Origin: Scolanthus callimorphus
Lineage: Eukaryota; Cnidaria; Anthozoa; Actiniaria; Edwardsiidae
Assembly (NCBI GenBank): GCA_033964015.1
Contig: CM066912.1
Location: 21,501,073 to 21,565,072 of the forward strand
DNA: 64,000 nucleotides
Direction: 5' to 3'
A model generated the notes under the pieces. It did not search any database. It was not told where the DNA came from and saw only the letters and a list, made by a program, of their open reading frames with translations. Position 1 is the first letter of the stretch; the number at the start of each line of letters is the position of its first letter. Positions 11,951 through 23,639 of this stretch are shown one piece after another. Made by a program: the position numbers and the translations under genes.

Positions 11951-13330
11951 CAGTCAGGAATTTTCTACACCAAAAGCACAAGGATCACACAAATATTGTT
12001 TGCTGCGGTGACAAAAGAAAATTGGTTATTGTATAGGCTTAAATAAATGCATTTTGTGTAATGGACTGTGTATGCTTGTGCAGCACACTGTTGTTTGCAC
12101 AGGCTCTTATATCAAGGAATCATTTCTAGAGAATGTTTTTGTGAATTTTGTGGTTCACAAAGTCTCAGGATTTTTCAAACCACAGGGTAAAATTCAGGCA
12201 CTGTCTTGTTAAAGAATGGGACCATTTGTTTATTTTGCAGGGTTGGGGTAGTTTTCTGAATGATCCACCTTGTTATCCAACTGCAATGAGAGAGAACAAA
12301 TATCGCAGGAGTGAGACTGGGGCGAGTACAAATATCCCACGATATTGTACACTTCCGAACTATTTTCACAAAGTTCCTCCATTCTCACTTCAAAACATCA
12401 GAAAAATAAATGTCGGATAATAAACAACTTATAGACATTTTAGTGTAAAATATCTCTGAACATTTTTTCTTGTCTTTGTATTTTGTCTTGCCCAAAGATG
12501 GGCTCGACAAATACTCCAGACTTGAAAAAATATCCAGCGATATTGTACATTAAAGACCCTGTGTCCGATGGGTGTGACAATGTTATGATTGGTTTGTTGT
12601 GCTTTTCTTACACGGTAAGAAACTTTCAAAATAACACCATAAGTTTGTTGTTCTATGAATTTGGATCACATAAATCAGTTTCAGACCAAGGATGGATCGA
12701 AATTCCTAGAGATTTTAATGGATTGAGTTCACTGCTTTTACCGTTACCTCATTAGCATAGAGTTTTATGGGCTACAAAACGATTCGTCACGCCCATCAGT
12801 CACAGGGTCTTTAAAATGTCTAATAAGATATATATATACTAAAATTATACAACCTAAAAAATCTTCCACCAAAAAAAACATCCCCCCACGTCATAATTCT
12901 ATAAAACACTGAAAAAACTTCCATAAGTCACAAAGAGAAAGTGCACCCCCTCCTCAAAAAACTTAATTGAAAAACTTACCCCCTTTTCAAAGATTAAAAA
13001 AAACAATCGACATAATTCCCTCCTAAAACAGAGGTCTCTGATCTAGTCCTGTGTTTGAAGTGTTTTGAAACACTAAAAGTAAAAGATGGAGATAAAAGTA
13101 GCCTGTGCTCGCAGGGAAGGGCTCTGCTAGCAGGGAATTGACATAAAACTAGGCGACATAAGTTACCTTTTCACAAAATCAAAACTGCGAGGTCGAGTAT
13201 GGCATTTCTGTCATGTCTGCAGACCTTTGAGCCTCAAAAACCAGCTCAAAACAATCTTAAATAAATCAAAATGTATTTACTTACATTGAACTGCTTTCTT
13301 GATTATTTTGAGCCATTTGAGGAGTTTGTT
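11951..13330. other. Non-coding stretch
   Basis: No supported gene. GATATTGTACA occurs near 12342 and 12540 in related contexts, suggesting a degenerate two-copy repeat. The 12800-13030 part is A-rich with short C runs. Confidence 0.3.
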
Positions 13331-13429
13331 TTATCGAAAACACCCAACACTCCTAACACAAACAACGAGGGGACGAAATGGCGCGAAAATAATGTACAGT
13401 GAGTGTGACAGGCTTAGTGGTAGCCGCTG

Positions 13430-13740
13430 GCCATTGAGCTGATCAACGCAGACGCGCCGACTTCCGCCGTAGATCTGCCGTGTGGTTTTGTCGTAGATTT
13501 GCCGTGGTTTTGCCGTAGATTTGCCGTAGAGTTGCCGTGGATTTGCCGTGCAATTTTGAAGTTGTGTCATCAAACTTTTGCCGTCGATGCTAACACGCGT
13601 TTGTCGTGATGTTGAAAAATATTTGCCGCGATGTTGCGGTGTAATTATGTAGGCTGCATCAGCAACGTTTTGCCGTCAGTGTTGGCACACTTTTGCAGTG
13701 ATGTTCACAAATATTTGCCGTGGTCCTTGTGGCCACCGTA
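13430..13740. repeat. Degenerate TTTGCCGT(A/G) short tandem repeat
   Basis: The octamer-like phrase TTTGCCGTAGA or TTGCCGTGG is repeated about ten times with variable spacing between 13460 and 13725. No coding role is seen. Confidence 0.5.
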
Positions 13741-13899
13741 ATTTACTGTTTAGTCACGTGACATGGCTTGTAACGTCACTCCGTACTAAATCAAAGCTAT
13801 AAGCTATCGCCACTCGTGGGTAATGAAGAACTGTAGTAAATGAAGGACGAACCACTTGACGGACTCAAACTCGTTGGTTTAGGCTGGACCAATTCACGG

Positions 13900-14620
13900 T
13901 CTAGCTTACAGTAAGATTAATAAATTTAAAATAAGAAAGGTCGGCGTTACAACGTAGGTTTTAGTTGTATTTTAGTACAATATTTCGGCTGGCCAAACCA
14001 GCCTTCTTCAGGTACTGTGAATACATAATGGCATGATAGGCTTATATATAAACGTGATACAATAAAATGATGATGATGATGACGTGTGTGATATTATACT
14101 AGATAAGAGATATAACAATATAAAAACTAAAGGAAAATTCAAAGAAAAAATAAATACAATATAATCTAAAATGAAGTCTCATCTCGTCGATTCAATCCGT
14201 CAGCTCAAGGGTACCAGCACGTAGGATGAGTGTGGCCTCTCTTGCCTTACGAATCGAATCTCGATTAGTCATTAATTGTTCAAGGGGAATCAATTGCATG
14301 TCAGATGCTTTGTGATTGGGTGTCGATAGAAAATGTTCAGCGGCTGTTGTGGTTTAGATTTACATTCGGGCTTGACGATTTTGCGATGATCATTAAGCGT
14401 TGTCTAAGTTGGCGTTTAGTTTCTCCTATGTATTGCAAGTTACAGCGTTAGCATTGTATCATATAAATCACATTTTTAGTGTCGCAAGTTATGTGAGAGT
14501 TTATAGAGCGAGTTTCACCGGTCGAGAAAAAAGTATATGTTGTTTGTCCGTTTTCTATATATGGGCAGGTTAAGCAACTTTTGTCGCAGCGGTAAGCGCC
14601 TGGTGAAAGGTCTCAATGAT
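13900..14620 (-). mobile_element. Penelope-like element, 3' end with GIY-YIG region
   Basis: Read on the minus strand from about 14610, broken frames spell a C..C..C zinc-binding stretch, a Gly-Glu-Thr turn, then a GIY-YIG-like core around 14400-14450 (Q-Y-I-G-E-T followed by R-Q-L-R). An end segment with E-H-F and K-A-R-E-A lies near 14230-14340. This order is what Penelope-like retroelements show downstream of the reverse transcriptase. The following sequence (14010-13920: GAAGAAGGCTGGTTTGGCCAG, then an AAATATTGTAC phrase) is like their 3' untranslated regions. The reverse transcriptase itself is not present, so this is a truncated, frame-broken copy. Loss of 5' parts is usual for this class. 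Confidence 0.65.
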
Positions 14621-14769
14621 TAGAGGTAGTAGTAGCAGAGGGCAATTTAGCTTTGACAAGGGTGTCTCTAAGATTAGAACAACGTCGGTAATGAAGAGTG
14701 AAGAGGGCAGGGGAAGGCTCTCATATTGAATGGGTGGGGTTGCTCATTTAAAAAAACTGAAATTTCCCG

Positions 14770-15466
14770 GAAAAAATCCCGGGGGAGGGGGGGGGAGGGG
14801 GGAGGTTCGGACTCCAATATTTTTGGGGCGCGGTGCTCGTCGTACCTTTTAGGGTTTAAAATTAGGCCTCTGGTGCCTTTTAGGGGTAAAATTTGAAAAC
14901 TTTCAATTTTTAAAGATAGGTACCAGCAAGAGTACATAAATAAGAGTGTACAACATGATAATAGGGCATGAGAGAACCTTTAGACAGTCAGACCTAGTTA
15001 TTTTTAGATTGGTACTTAGTCTTCTAAAGTCACGCACAGAGAACAACAAAAGGCATAAAACAATAGCCTAATTAAAGAATAGTCTTGCAAGAGCATGCGT
15101 ATCGGTTGAGCGGTTGTAAATACCAAAGCTTTATGAGCTACTGATGAAATGAATTTGTTTGGCTTCAAAAACAATAGAATTATAATTCAGCGAGAAAAAC
15201 AGTTCTAAAAATAACTAGGTCTGTGCAAAGGATCTCTCACGAATACTGTATCGGAGTTGTTCACTCTTAATTATGAACTCTTGGTACCAGTTAGGTTCCC
15301 GTTCTAGAAAATCACGCTTGTCTGAAGCCTGAATTCAGTCAGACGTATTTTTGCTCTCAAAAAAATACAAGAGAAAATTACGAGGGAAAAGTCGTCTTGC
15401 TGGTCGTCTTGAAGTTCCCGACGAGCACCCCAGCCCCAAAAATATGGATCCCCCCCCCGCCCCCGG
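14770..15466. mobile_element. MITE-like element with C/G-run termini
   Basis: Outer inverted sequences are CTCCAATATTTTTGGGGC then TGCTCGTCG near 14812, and CGACGAGCACC then CCCAAAAATATGGATCC near 15420-15448. A second inverted pair (GACCTAGTTATTTTTAGA near 14991 and its complement near 15205) lies inside and may be a nested insertion. No target duplication was found. Confidence 0.45.
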
Positions 15467-16190
15467 GAAAAAATAACATTCTGTCTGTGGAAACGGACGG
15501 GTATAAGCCAGTTCCAATGTTTAAATTTGAATCCAGCAGAGTTAAAAATTAATTATTGCTGAATATTAAAATCGGCGTTTTCAATCCACAGTAAATGTAT
15601 GAGCTAATTGGAGCTTCTGCCCCAAACTTTTGGCGCGATTTTGAAAGCTGGATTTTTCCTTGAAAGTGAAAAAAAACCGGCCTCAAAGTATTTCAATATT
15701 GTTCACGAGAACATCAATTTTTTTTATCTAAAGGATTTTAAAAAAGAAAAGAAGAAATGTGTTGACCTCAAGGTTGAACTCCGCGGACGTCCGGCACTAG
15801 AGGTCGAAGAATGAGTCATAAGGGGTGGACCATTAGAAATTGGGGGAGGGGGGTGGCAATGTTTTTGCGTATGAATTTTTTTTTCGGGGATCAGGTTTTG
15901 CAAGAATTTTTTTTCGGACTCGAAAGCCGTGTACGAATTTTTTTTTCGCAGACACACACACAAAATATCTTGTAATACACGTTATACATACATACCGAAA
16001 CTTGAGAGAAGTCTAGACAGTGGGAAAGGATAAACCCATGAGGGTTAGAGGGTAGATCTGCACATCGAGCAAGACCTGTTCCCGTGGCGTTCCGTTCCCA
16101 CAGGCCGTCCAAATGCTATTGCTGTATGTACAATGTATACGCATCAACAAATTTTCTTATACTGTTTTTTTATTGGTTCAGTTAAAAAGA
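15467..16190. other. Non-coding stretch with MITE fragment
   Basis: The 15820-15960 part (GGGGTGGACCATTAGAAATT, then repeated GAATTTTTTTTTCG phrases) looks like one arm of another MITE. No gene is supported. Confidence 0.35.
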
Positions 16191-16194
16191 ATGA

Positions 16195-16612
16195 TGCTGT
16201 TAAACGTTTTCGTCATCCCCCGGCCCCTATTTTACCTGGTAGAAGATTTTTTCTTCCGTTGCGCGCTCGAATTTTGATAAACGCATTTCATCAAGCCTCA
16301 GAGAATGGGTAGATGAACATTTTGTGTATAGTAAACAAAGCCTGTAGGTTTTATTATTCATGCGCGCCGCAAATTACGAATTTATTATTATTCATTTGTA
16401 TGAGGCGGTCTAAATAACGAATTTCTTTACTTGTAACGTCGAACTCACGTTTACCTAAGTGGTCTTCTTTCGAACATAGTGACTGCTTGCCAAGCCTATC
16501 ACTGCAGGGCATTTTTTGGAGAGTTTGTTTTTCCTCAGCAAAATGCACGTGTTCCTGTAAACGGCGCAAGTGTAGTGTCTTCGTTGCGTGAGTTCTCATC
16601 ACCGACTATATA
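16195..16612. repeat. Dispersed GC-rich repeat, copy 2
   Basis: It matches copy 1 across 16345-16612 and copy 3 across its 5' part (TTTTGATAAACGCATTTCATCAAGCC near 16272, compare 44076). It has no internal insertion and so serves as a comparison for the interrupted third copy. Confidence 0.6.
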
Positions 16613-16764
16613 TTAATAATAATAATCTTTTATTAGAATAATAATTATACATACAGTAGCCGTGGAAATTACAAAACTATACTATATTTTTTTTTTGGTT
16701 AAAAAGGAATTGTTATAAAAATGTGTCTTTAAAAGTGTAGAAAACTATATATTTGATGTTATTT

Positions 16765-16865
16765 CCCCGTGGCGCAGTTGGTAAGCGCGTGACTCGGGCA
16801 ATCTTTTAAAGTTAGCACGATCCGGCAAGGTTAGTATTTGGATGGTTGACCGACGGCAAAGTGGA
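16765..16865 (+). repeat. SINE head combining tRNA-like and 5S rRNA-like sequence
   Basis: TGGCGCAGTTGG at 16770-16781, followed by TAAGCGCGTGACTC, resembles a tRNA 5' half with an RNA polymerase III A box. Directly after it, 16808-16852 (AAGTTAGCAC, then GGTTAGTATTTGGATGG, GACCG) resembles the internal control region of 5S rRNA. Neither gene is complete, so this is a SINE-type promoter rather than a functional RNA gene. Confidence 0.5.
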
Positions 16866-17446
16866 TGGGGAAGCGAAAGATAAGCGAATATTTCGAGGGA
16901 GGGGTAGGTAAAATGAACACATAACTTAACAAATAATCAATATAAATTATGCAAATGTTGTAGAGCTAACACCGGAGTGAGTGACATCGGGTCCCCACTA
17001 CAACTCGGGGTTACCATAGTAACCCACGAGTTAAAAATGACACCAAAATTTTAAGTTCGTCGAGTTTTATCACTACACCAAAAACTAGCCTGCCTTAAAC
17101 AGATTAAAGCAATTTAAGGCAAATTTTACGTTTTGGGGGACTAGCTACAAGCCCATTTAGAATCCCAGGTCTTAACGTGGCTTGAGTAAGCTTACAAAAT
17201 CGAGCATTCAGCAAAGACAAGTGTGATATTTTCACATGTGAAAATAACATGATATTTTCACGTGTGAAGATATCAAGTTTTCGCGCGGGAGATCACCTGG
17301 TATTTCATTGGTGATTATATAATAAATTGTAATATTCTAAAGTGTGTTCCACTCGTTTATCGAAACCACAGTAAATAGATGGTTCTCTCTAATAATTTTC
17401 ATTCGGCAGTGCTTTCCTGTCCCTGGTTTACACTAGAATGTTAGTA
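16866..17446. other. Non-coding stretch
   Basis: No gene. At 17221-17280 the phrase GATATTTTCAC(A/G)TGTGAA occurs twice, giving short palindromes. Otherwise nothing recognisable. Confidence 0.3.
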
Positions 17447-17488
17447 TTAACCCTATTCAGACTGGGCTTTTTTTGACCATCTGTGACT

Positions 17489-17538
<50 letters not shown>

Positions 17539-17547
17539 CTAATTCGC

Positions 17548-17584
<37 letters not shown>
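17489..17584. repeat. Poly-G/poly-C inverted repeat
   Basis: Fifty G (17489-17538), the 10-base spacer CTAATTCGCA, then 36 C (17549-17584). The tracts could form a G:C hairpin or G-quadruplexes. Exact lengths are likely unreliable in any assembly. Confidence 0.85.
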
Positions 17585-17586
<2 letters not shown>

Positions 17587-17884
17587 TATATATCTGGAAC
17601 CACTGGGGCTATGATCATCAAACTTTCACACAATGACCACGAGCCTTAGACAAATCACCACGCCCATTTTTGTCACGTGGAAGCAAAATATGACGTCACA
17701 ATGACGTCATTCTTGCAATGTTTTATCAATTTTTAAGTAATTTTAATTAACTTCCAAAACTTGGTAGATAATACTCAAAAAGCCAACTAATTAACATCAA
17801 GATAATGTAAATGTAATAATTTGTGACATTAACACATAAATTTTATTAAACTTGCGTCATAATGACGACTTTTGAAAATATTGT

Positions 17885-17954
17885 CCGCCATCTTGGATCC
17901 GCCATCTTGGATCCGCCATCTTGGATCCGCCATCTTGGATCCGCCATCTTGGAT
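17885..17954 (+). repeat. Five tandem CCGCCATCTTGGAT repeats (YY1-like)
   Basis: Five perfect 14-bp units. Each contains CCGCCATCTTG, the reverse complement of the core bound by YY1-family zinc-finger proteins in animals. Binding is an inference from the motif alone. Confidence 0.8.
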
Positions 17955-18431
17955 TTCATTTAATTTCCATTTGACTCTTCAGATAAATACTCAATGAGAA
18001 ACAATGGTCAAAATGTACAAAATACTCATCAAAGAAGTGTTTGCAATTCAAAAAGTTGAATTAAAAGGATATTTGTGAATCCCAGAGCTAGTTTTAGACC
18101 ATATGTTAAAATGAACAAAAAACCATACCCCTCCCCCCAAAGATTTTGTGTCAAAAATTAATTAGCCTGTACATAAATTACTAATGAGTACAAGCTCCGA
18201 TAGTCATAAATTGGGCAATATGTCCAACATTAAGCTTGAAATATGAAAAATTCACGTTTTTTCGAGTTTTGCAAAACATGCATGTCAAAAATTGGTTGCC
18301 ATGGAAATTGGGCCGTTAGCACTGACATGTCATTGACACCAAAATGTCCCCAGATAAATTTTAGGAAAAGTCACGAAGTTTCACCATCATAGCTGCAGTG
18401 GTTTTAGAGTAATCAGTCTGAATAGGGTTAA

Positions 18432-19786
18432 AAGACTCACCACCACAGAGTAGTTCACCAGATGTTGACTGCTGAGTAGACATCATTTTCTGTACTTAAA
18501 ATGTGTGATACGTGAATAGTCACCATTAAGGATGATCACATGCTGACTTGAAAGTAGCCATCATAGAGGCTGGTGCATGAGTAGTCGAGTGGCTCACATG
18601 TTGATGTCACCTGTTGAGTAGCCACAATTGAAAAGTTCACAATCTCAGGCATGTTAAAGAGCCCTTGTCAGCCACTCCTTTGTTATTGTTTTCAGTTGAT
18701 ATGAGACAACGAATTACGCGTAGAAATCTTGAAATAGTCTTCAGAAATCAAAATTTTATTATTCATTTATCGAATTCAATCGCAAATATTACACTACATT
18801 CCCTAAATCAGCCGATGGAAATGGATGCTTTCTCTGTCTCGGTATGTTGTTAGGCTGACAAAATGGAGGCTGACAGATAGGCTGCAAAAACTATGGGGGT
18901 GGTCTATATGCCATGGGTTCAGTGGAATCATTATGGAACCATTTTAAGGTTTGAGGGGATCAAGAAACAGACTGATTTTCACAAGCGTTTCCATAGCAAC
19001 GTGAAATGTGACCTTTGATCCTAAGATTTGACTAATTTTTAGAAAATGGTATTTGGGAAGAGGAAAACATGTGAAGTTTAAAGTTTTTAATTTGCGAAGT
19101 GATTAACTTCGAGGAAGGCATTCCTGATCCAACTAGATATGATGATAATTTAAAAGGAATTGCGTTTTAGTGCATTATGAAATTTGATACCTTTTAATTA
19201 TTTCTTAATTAGAAACGACTGTCGCGATATCTAGTTGGTCCGAGAATACTCAAGGTCAGCCCTTTCATTTGCACTGGTTTGATTACCGATGGCGGTGCAT
19301 TTTCCTATTCCCAAACGGCTTTGAAACAAAATTTATCAATTTCTAGGTCAAAGGTTAGGAATTGGTTTCCACGGGAACTGAACAGCATCAAAATATCATG
19401 ATTAATGTTATCTATGATGTCGTATAGGAATCATAGGCTTCCTCTTAATTTGAGCGATTTAAGGACGAATTGAACGTTTAACAGGGCGTGATCACACTGA
19501 CCCATGCCTTAATATGCCCGAGATTGGAATAGATGTTGTATGAGCATCCATCCTAAAAACAGTAGCTCACATGTTGACATGTTTGTAGCCGCCAGCAAAG
19601 TTGTTGAAATACTGACGCTTGAGTAGCCGCCATTAGTTGAAATTTGACATGGGAAGTAGCTGCAATTAAGAGTAGTTCACATATTGATATCCCATGAGTA
19701 TTCTCCATTTCTGTATTTCACATGTTGACATGTGAGTATCTACCATTGTGCTGTTCAATATGCTGACACGAATATGTGTGTGACCA
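18432..19786. other. Degenerate 'GTAGCC/CACATGTTGA' repeats and spacer
   Basis: Phrases such as CACATGTTGA and AGTAGCC(A/G)CCA recur loosely at 18440-18620 and 19560-19740. Between them a weak inverted pair (CAATCTCAGGCATGTTAA near 18638 and a complement near 19510) hints at an inserted element of about 0.9 kb. No gene is supported. Confidence 0.35.
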
Positions 19787-19794
19787 AGCATAAT

Positions 19795-20207
19795 TCCCCG
19801 GGGGGACTCCAATATTTTTTTGTCGGGGATGATCGTCGGAAATTTTCAGTTTCACCCCTAAAAGATACCAAACATGGCGGGTCATGGCGTGGCTCAAAAA
19901 ATTATTACCCTAAAAAATGGGGCCGTATGTACCAAGTAGGCGCGAAGGACACAGGTAACAGGTGAAGAGATACCCATCAAGAAATTTCCGTTTTTGTTTC
20001 TAATTTATCGTCTTCTCATCGAGTAATCTCTCTTTCTTACACGATTTTTAGAAGCACCATCATAAGAAAAAAACAATTTGGACACAGTTTCGGCCCTAAA
20101 CCTAAAATTTATTGAAAATCAAGATCACCCCTAAAAGAGACCAAACCATCGTGATTTTAACCCCTAAAAGATACGACGATCTTCCCCGACAGCTCCCCCC
20201 CCCCCCC
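19795..20207. mobile_element. MITE with C/G-run termini
   Basis: Inverted ends share GGGGGGACTCC.../...GCTCCCCCC with internal TCGGGGATGATCGTCG near 19820 matched by CGACGATCTTCCCCGA near 20174. The flanks AGCATAAT (19787-19794) and AGCATATA (20208-20215) could be a diverged 8-bp target duplication, which would suggest hAT. Confidence 0.5.
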
Positions 20208-20215
20208 AGCATATA

Positions 20216-21070
20216 GTTCATATGCTGGCTTGTGAGTATCCATCATTTTAAGTGAGGATTGAATGTTGGTACACTAAAAACTAAATCAATTGTCTTTGCC
20301 AACCAACATTACAGAAACTGTTATTTGAAATATTAAAATAGGGCACTGATCAAATGGATGGGTACACAAAAAGCGCCCAGGTGACATTGCAGGAAAATGA
20401 CAAAAAATACAGTTTTTAAATTTTCTAGCTGTTGTTGTTATGATTTTGCCATCTTTCAACTGGTTGCATTAGAGAGTATTACTCTAGTGTAACATACTAA
20501 AGGCTACCTCACAAACCTCTTTAATACTTCTCAACGGCGTGGACTGATGTTTCTATCGGAACGACAGTTTTTTTTTTTGCTTCCACTTTGGAATATTTTC
20601 CAGCTTATACTCTATTTGGTCTCCGTTTCTCTTGCGTTTCTGCTGTGGGCTTAATATTACTTGGGCGAGTTGTACTCAAGCTTCGAATGTGTGATAGGTA
20701 TTCGATTTCTTTTCTTTTGTTCAACGAAACGCAATATAAAACTCTTCTACACCCATGACATATCTGTTTCTACTTGATGCGTTTTTGGGCTCAGATACTC
20801 CATGGAGAAAACCTTCCACGTCTTTGGAAGCACAGCCATTTTGCTAAACTGCCGAGAAGAAAGAAACCCCCTAGAACAGGAAATCCCGTGTTTGCCGATA
20901 GGCACACGGCTCCCTCCAACCTGGCCAAATTTTTGCTCTCAAAATACTTTTAGTGAGGCTCTGGGCCGGTTTGATGGTATGTTGTAGAGCAAATGCAAGA
21001 AAGGCAAAGTTAACAATGATGCTTACCGAAAATAGATGCAAAATCGAAGAAAGAGCAGTGCTCCGAGGAA
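20216..21070. other. Non-coding stretch
   Basis: No gene or repeat is recognised with confidence. The ORF at 20802-20987 has no features of a known protein. Confidence 0.3.
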
Positions 21071-21078
21071 CTTAGCCT

Positions 21079-21253
21079 TGGAGAGTAGTTTTAGGTCGAG
21101 AAACGCGAGTTCTATCGCTTGGCCGCCATCTTGGATTTGTTTCGCCTTCCTTCCCGCCCCCCTCCCCCCCGATTTGTCACATTTTGTCACAAATCCAAGA
21201 TTGGCGGCCAAGCGATAGCAAACTCGCGTTTCTCGACCTAAAACTGCTCTCCA
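21079..21253. repeat. Hairpin with ~60-bp arms
   Basis: The left arm (21079-21140) includes TTTTAGGTCGAGAAACGCGAG and GGCCGCCATCTTGGATTTG. The right arm (21188-21253) is its near-exact reverse complement with a few changes. A C-rich loop of about 48 bases separates them. It may be a small foldback transposon. Confidence 0.7.
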
Positions 21254-21927
21254 ACGCCTGCGAGCAGGCTACCGAGGAACTCTGAGCAATAAAACCAAAA
21301 TGACGTCTGACATAATTGCACTGGGAAATTTCTCTTTTTTTCTTCTGAGTTGATGGCCGTTTTAACCATGGCAAAGGACGGGCGTTTGCTATCTTTTTTT
21401 CAAACTTTTTTATTATATTTTTGAATATTCTTTTACAAACAAACAAAAACTAATTACATAAAATTGTGAGCATCTTCCTACTTGCCAATTTTGACAATAT
21501 TTTATTCGGGATAACTTTAATCAAGGGCTATCATTTAGACATACATTTAGAGAGAGACTATTAATTTTTCCCATTTTGTGATATGAAAAGGTGTTTTGTT
21601 AGCGAGCTCTGCAGATTTAAGCTCTATTTTATGATAATGTTTCTCCCGTGATTTATATATAAGCTATTTGTACAGGAGAATTATAAAATTTACCAGTGAG
21701 TTCTTATCTTGGCTTTTGTCAACTCTAAATAGAATTGTTGCGAGGTTTATGGGGAAAAACCAAATTGCGCCTCTCTCCCGCGCAACTCTCTGATTTCAAA
21801 ATAGAAAGTTTGCTTCTATGCAGTCAAAAAATATATCAATAGTTTCGAGATGGGTATGGCAAAAGGAACACCTTGGCGAATCTACTAATTTGAACTGATA
21901 TAGTTGTTTAATTTAAAAAGAGTATGT
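21254..21927. other. Spacer left of the composite element
   Basis: AT-rich sequence without a recognised gene or repeat. Confidence 0.3.
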
Positions 21928-21933
21928 TATTTA

Positions 21934-22471
21934 AGTAGTATAGTAGGGACCGAATTAGCCGTTTTTTTGCGGGTGAGCCTGCGGGTGAGCCTGCGGGTGA
22001 GCAGGATGACGTCACAGATTTTTGTTTTTGCGGGTGAGCCTGCGGGTGAGCCTGCGGGTGATCAGGATGACGTCACATATTTTTTTTTTGCGGGTGAGCC
22101 TGCGGGTGAGCCTGCGGGTGAGCAGGATGACGTCACAGATTTTTTTTTTGCGGGTGAGCCTGCGGGTGAGCCTGCGGGTGAGCAGGATGACGTCACAGAT
22201 TTTTTTTTTTGCGGGTGAGCCTGCGGGTGAGCCGGATGACGTCATTGCCTATTGTATTCAAAACAAAAGGAGACAATACAAGGATTAACACTGGAATGCT
22301 TTTGTCCAGGAGGGATTAGGGAAACAATACCAGGATTAACACTGGTATGCTTTTGTCCAGGAGGGATTAAGAAAAACAAAGGGAGAAAAAACCAGGATTA
22401 ACTAACGGAAGGATTAAGGAACTAATACCAGGATTAACTTGTTATTATTCAAATATTAATTATAACGTAAG
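21934..22471. repeat. Left long inverted repeat with 60-bp minisatellite
   Basis: From 21967 to 22240 five ~60-bp units read GCGGGTGAGCCTGCGGGTGA...GGATGACGTCACAGATT plus a T run. Each unit carries one CRE (TGACGTCA). The right arm has the same units inverted with different copy number, so the minisatellite has changed length independently in the two arms. Confidence 0.85.
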
Positions 22472-23423
22472 GTTTTTCTTTAAATGGGGATAATATCAGA
22501 AAATATATAGGTATGGTTGATTTTTATTATCATTATTATGCATTACATTGCGCCTTATTTAACTACAAAAATAGCAGGAAAAAATACAAAAAAGAGTGAA
22601 AAGTTTAGTTAAAAATAAGCATGGTTACCTTGTAGTTACTCCATTGTTATAAATGTCCCTTCCTTGCGGCCGCTGCGGGCCGTCTTTGTGAGGAGGAGGA
22701 GGGCTATTCTACGAGGAGGAGGACTAGTTTGTGTGGAGGAGGAGGAGGTCTATTTTGTGAGGAGGGCTATTCTGTGAGGAGGAGGAGGAGGGATATTCTG
22801 CAAGGAGGAGTGAGGGAGGAGGAGGAGGACCATTCTGAGAGGAGGAGGATTTTTATTCAGTGAGGAGGAAGGGCAAACAAAGGGACATTATAAAAATGTT
22901 TTTTTAGTATTTGACGGGCGTTGTAGCGGGCGTGACGGGCGTTGACGGCCGTCTTTGCGGGCGCTACGGGCGCTGTAGCGGGCGTTGTAGCGGGCGTGAC
23001 GGGCGTTGACGGGCGTTGACGGGCGTCTCTTGCGGGCGCTACGGGCGTTCTGTGGGCGCTCGGGCATTGCTGTAATGTATTGCGGTATCCAGGGTTTCTG
23101 TGGGGTTTCTGTTGGGTTTCTCTAGGGAGGGATATTCTGTAAGGAGGAGTGAGGGAGGAGGAGGAGGAGGACCATTCTGAGAGGAGGAGGAATTTTATTC
23201 AGTGAGGAGGAAGGGCAAACAAAGGGACATTATAAAAATGTTTTTTTTAGTATTTGACGGGCGTTGTAGCGGGCGTGACGGGCGTTGACGGCCGTCTTTG
23301 CGGGCGCTGTAGCGGGCGTTGACGGGCGTTGTAGCGGGCGTGACGGGCGTTGTAGCGGGCGTGACGGGCGTTGACGGGCGTCTCTTGCGGGCGCTACGGG
23401 CTTCATGCGGGCGCTATGCTTCT

Positions 23424-23620
23424 TATCGACATCTCATCAACATCCCATCGACATTCCATCGACATCTCATCGACATCTCATCGACACCTCATCGACATCT
23501 CATCGACATCTCATCGACATCCCATCGACACCTCATCGACATCCCATCGACATCCCATCGACATCTCATCGACATCCCATCGACATCACATTGATATCTC
23601 ATCGACATCCCATCGACACG
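23424..23620. repeat. 12-bp tandem array (CATCGACATCTC)
   Basis: About 16 units of CATCGACATC(T/C)(C) with small variations. Because the period is a multiple of three, every frame yields long low-complexity ORFs, which are not genes. Confidence 0.9.
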
Positions 23621-23639
23621 TGTGATATTGCGGGCGTTC

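Larger units (their letters stand above)
17451..18427. mobile_element. piggyBac-type MITE (TTAA target)
   Basis: The element begins CCCTATTCAGACTG and ends with the exact complement CAGTCTGAATAGGG. TTAA flanks it at 17447-17450 and 18428-18431. CCC-starting termini with TTAA duplication are the hallmark of the piggyBac superfamily. It is 977 bp and has no transposase, so it is non-autonomous. Inside are a 50-base G run, a 36-base C run and a five-fold 14-bp repeat. Confidence 0.8.

Noticed and set aside
16765..16865. Functional tRNA or 5S rRNA gene
   Set aside because: No complete cloverleaf, no B box, and only part of 5S is present.
21904..22288. ORFs on both strands over the GCGGGTGAGCC repeat
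   Set aside because: Open in several frames and on both strands simultaneously. A property of the 60-bp minisatellite, not coding.
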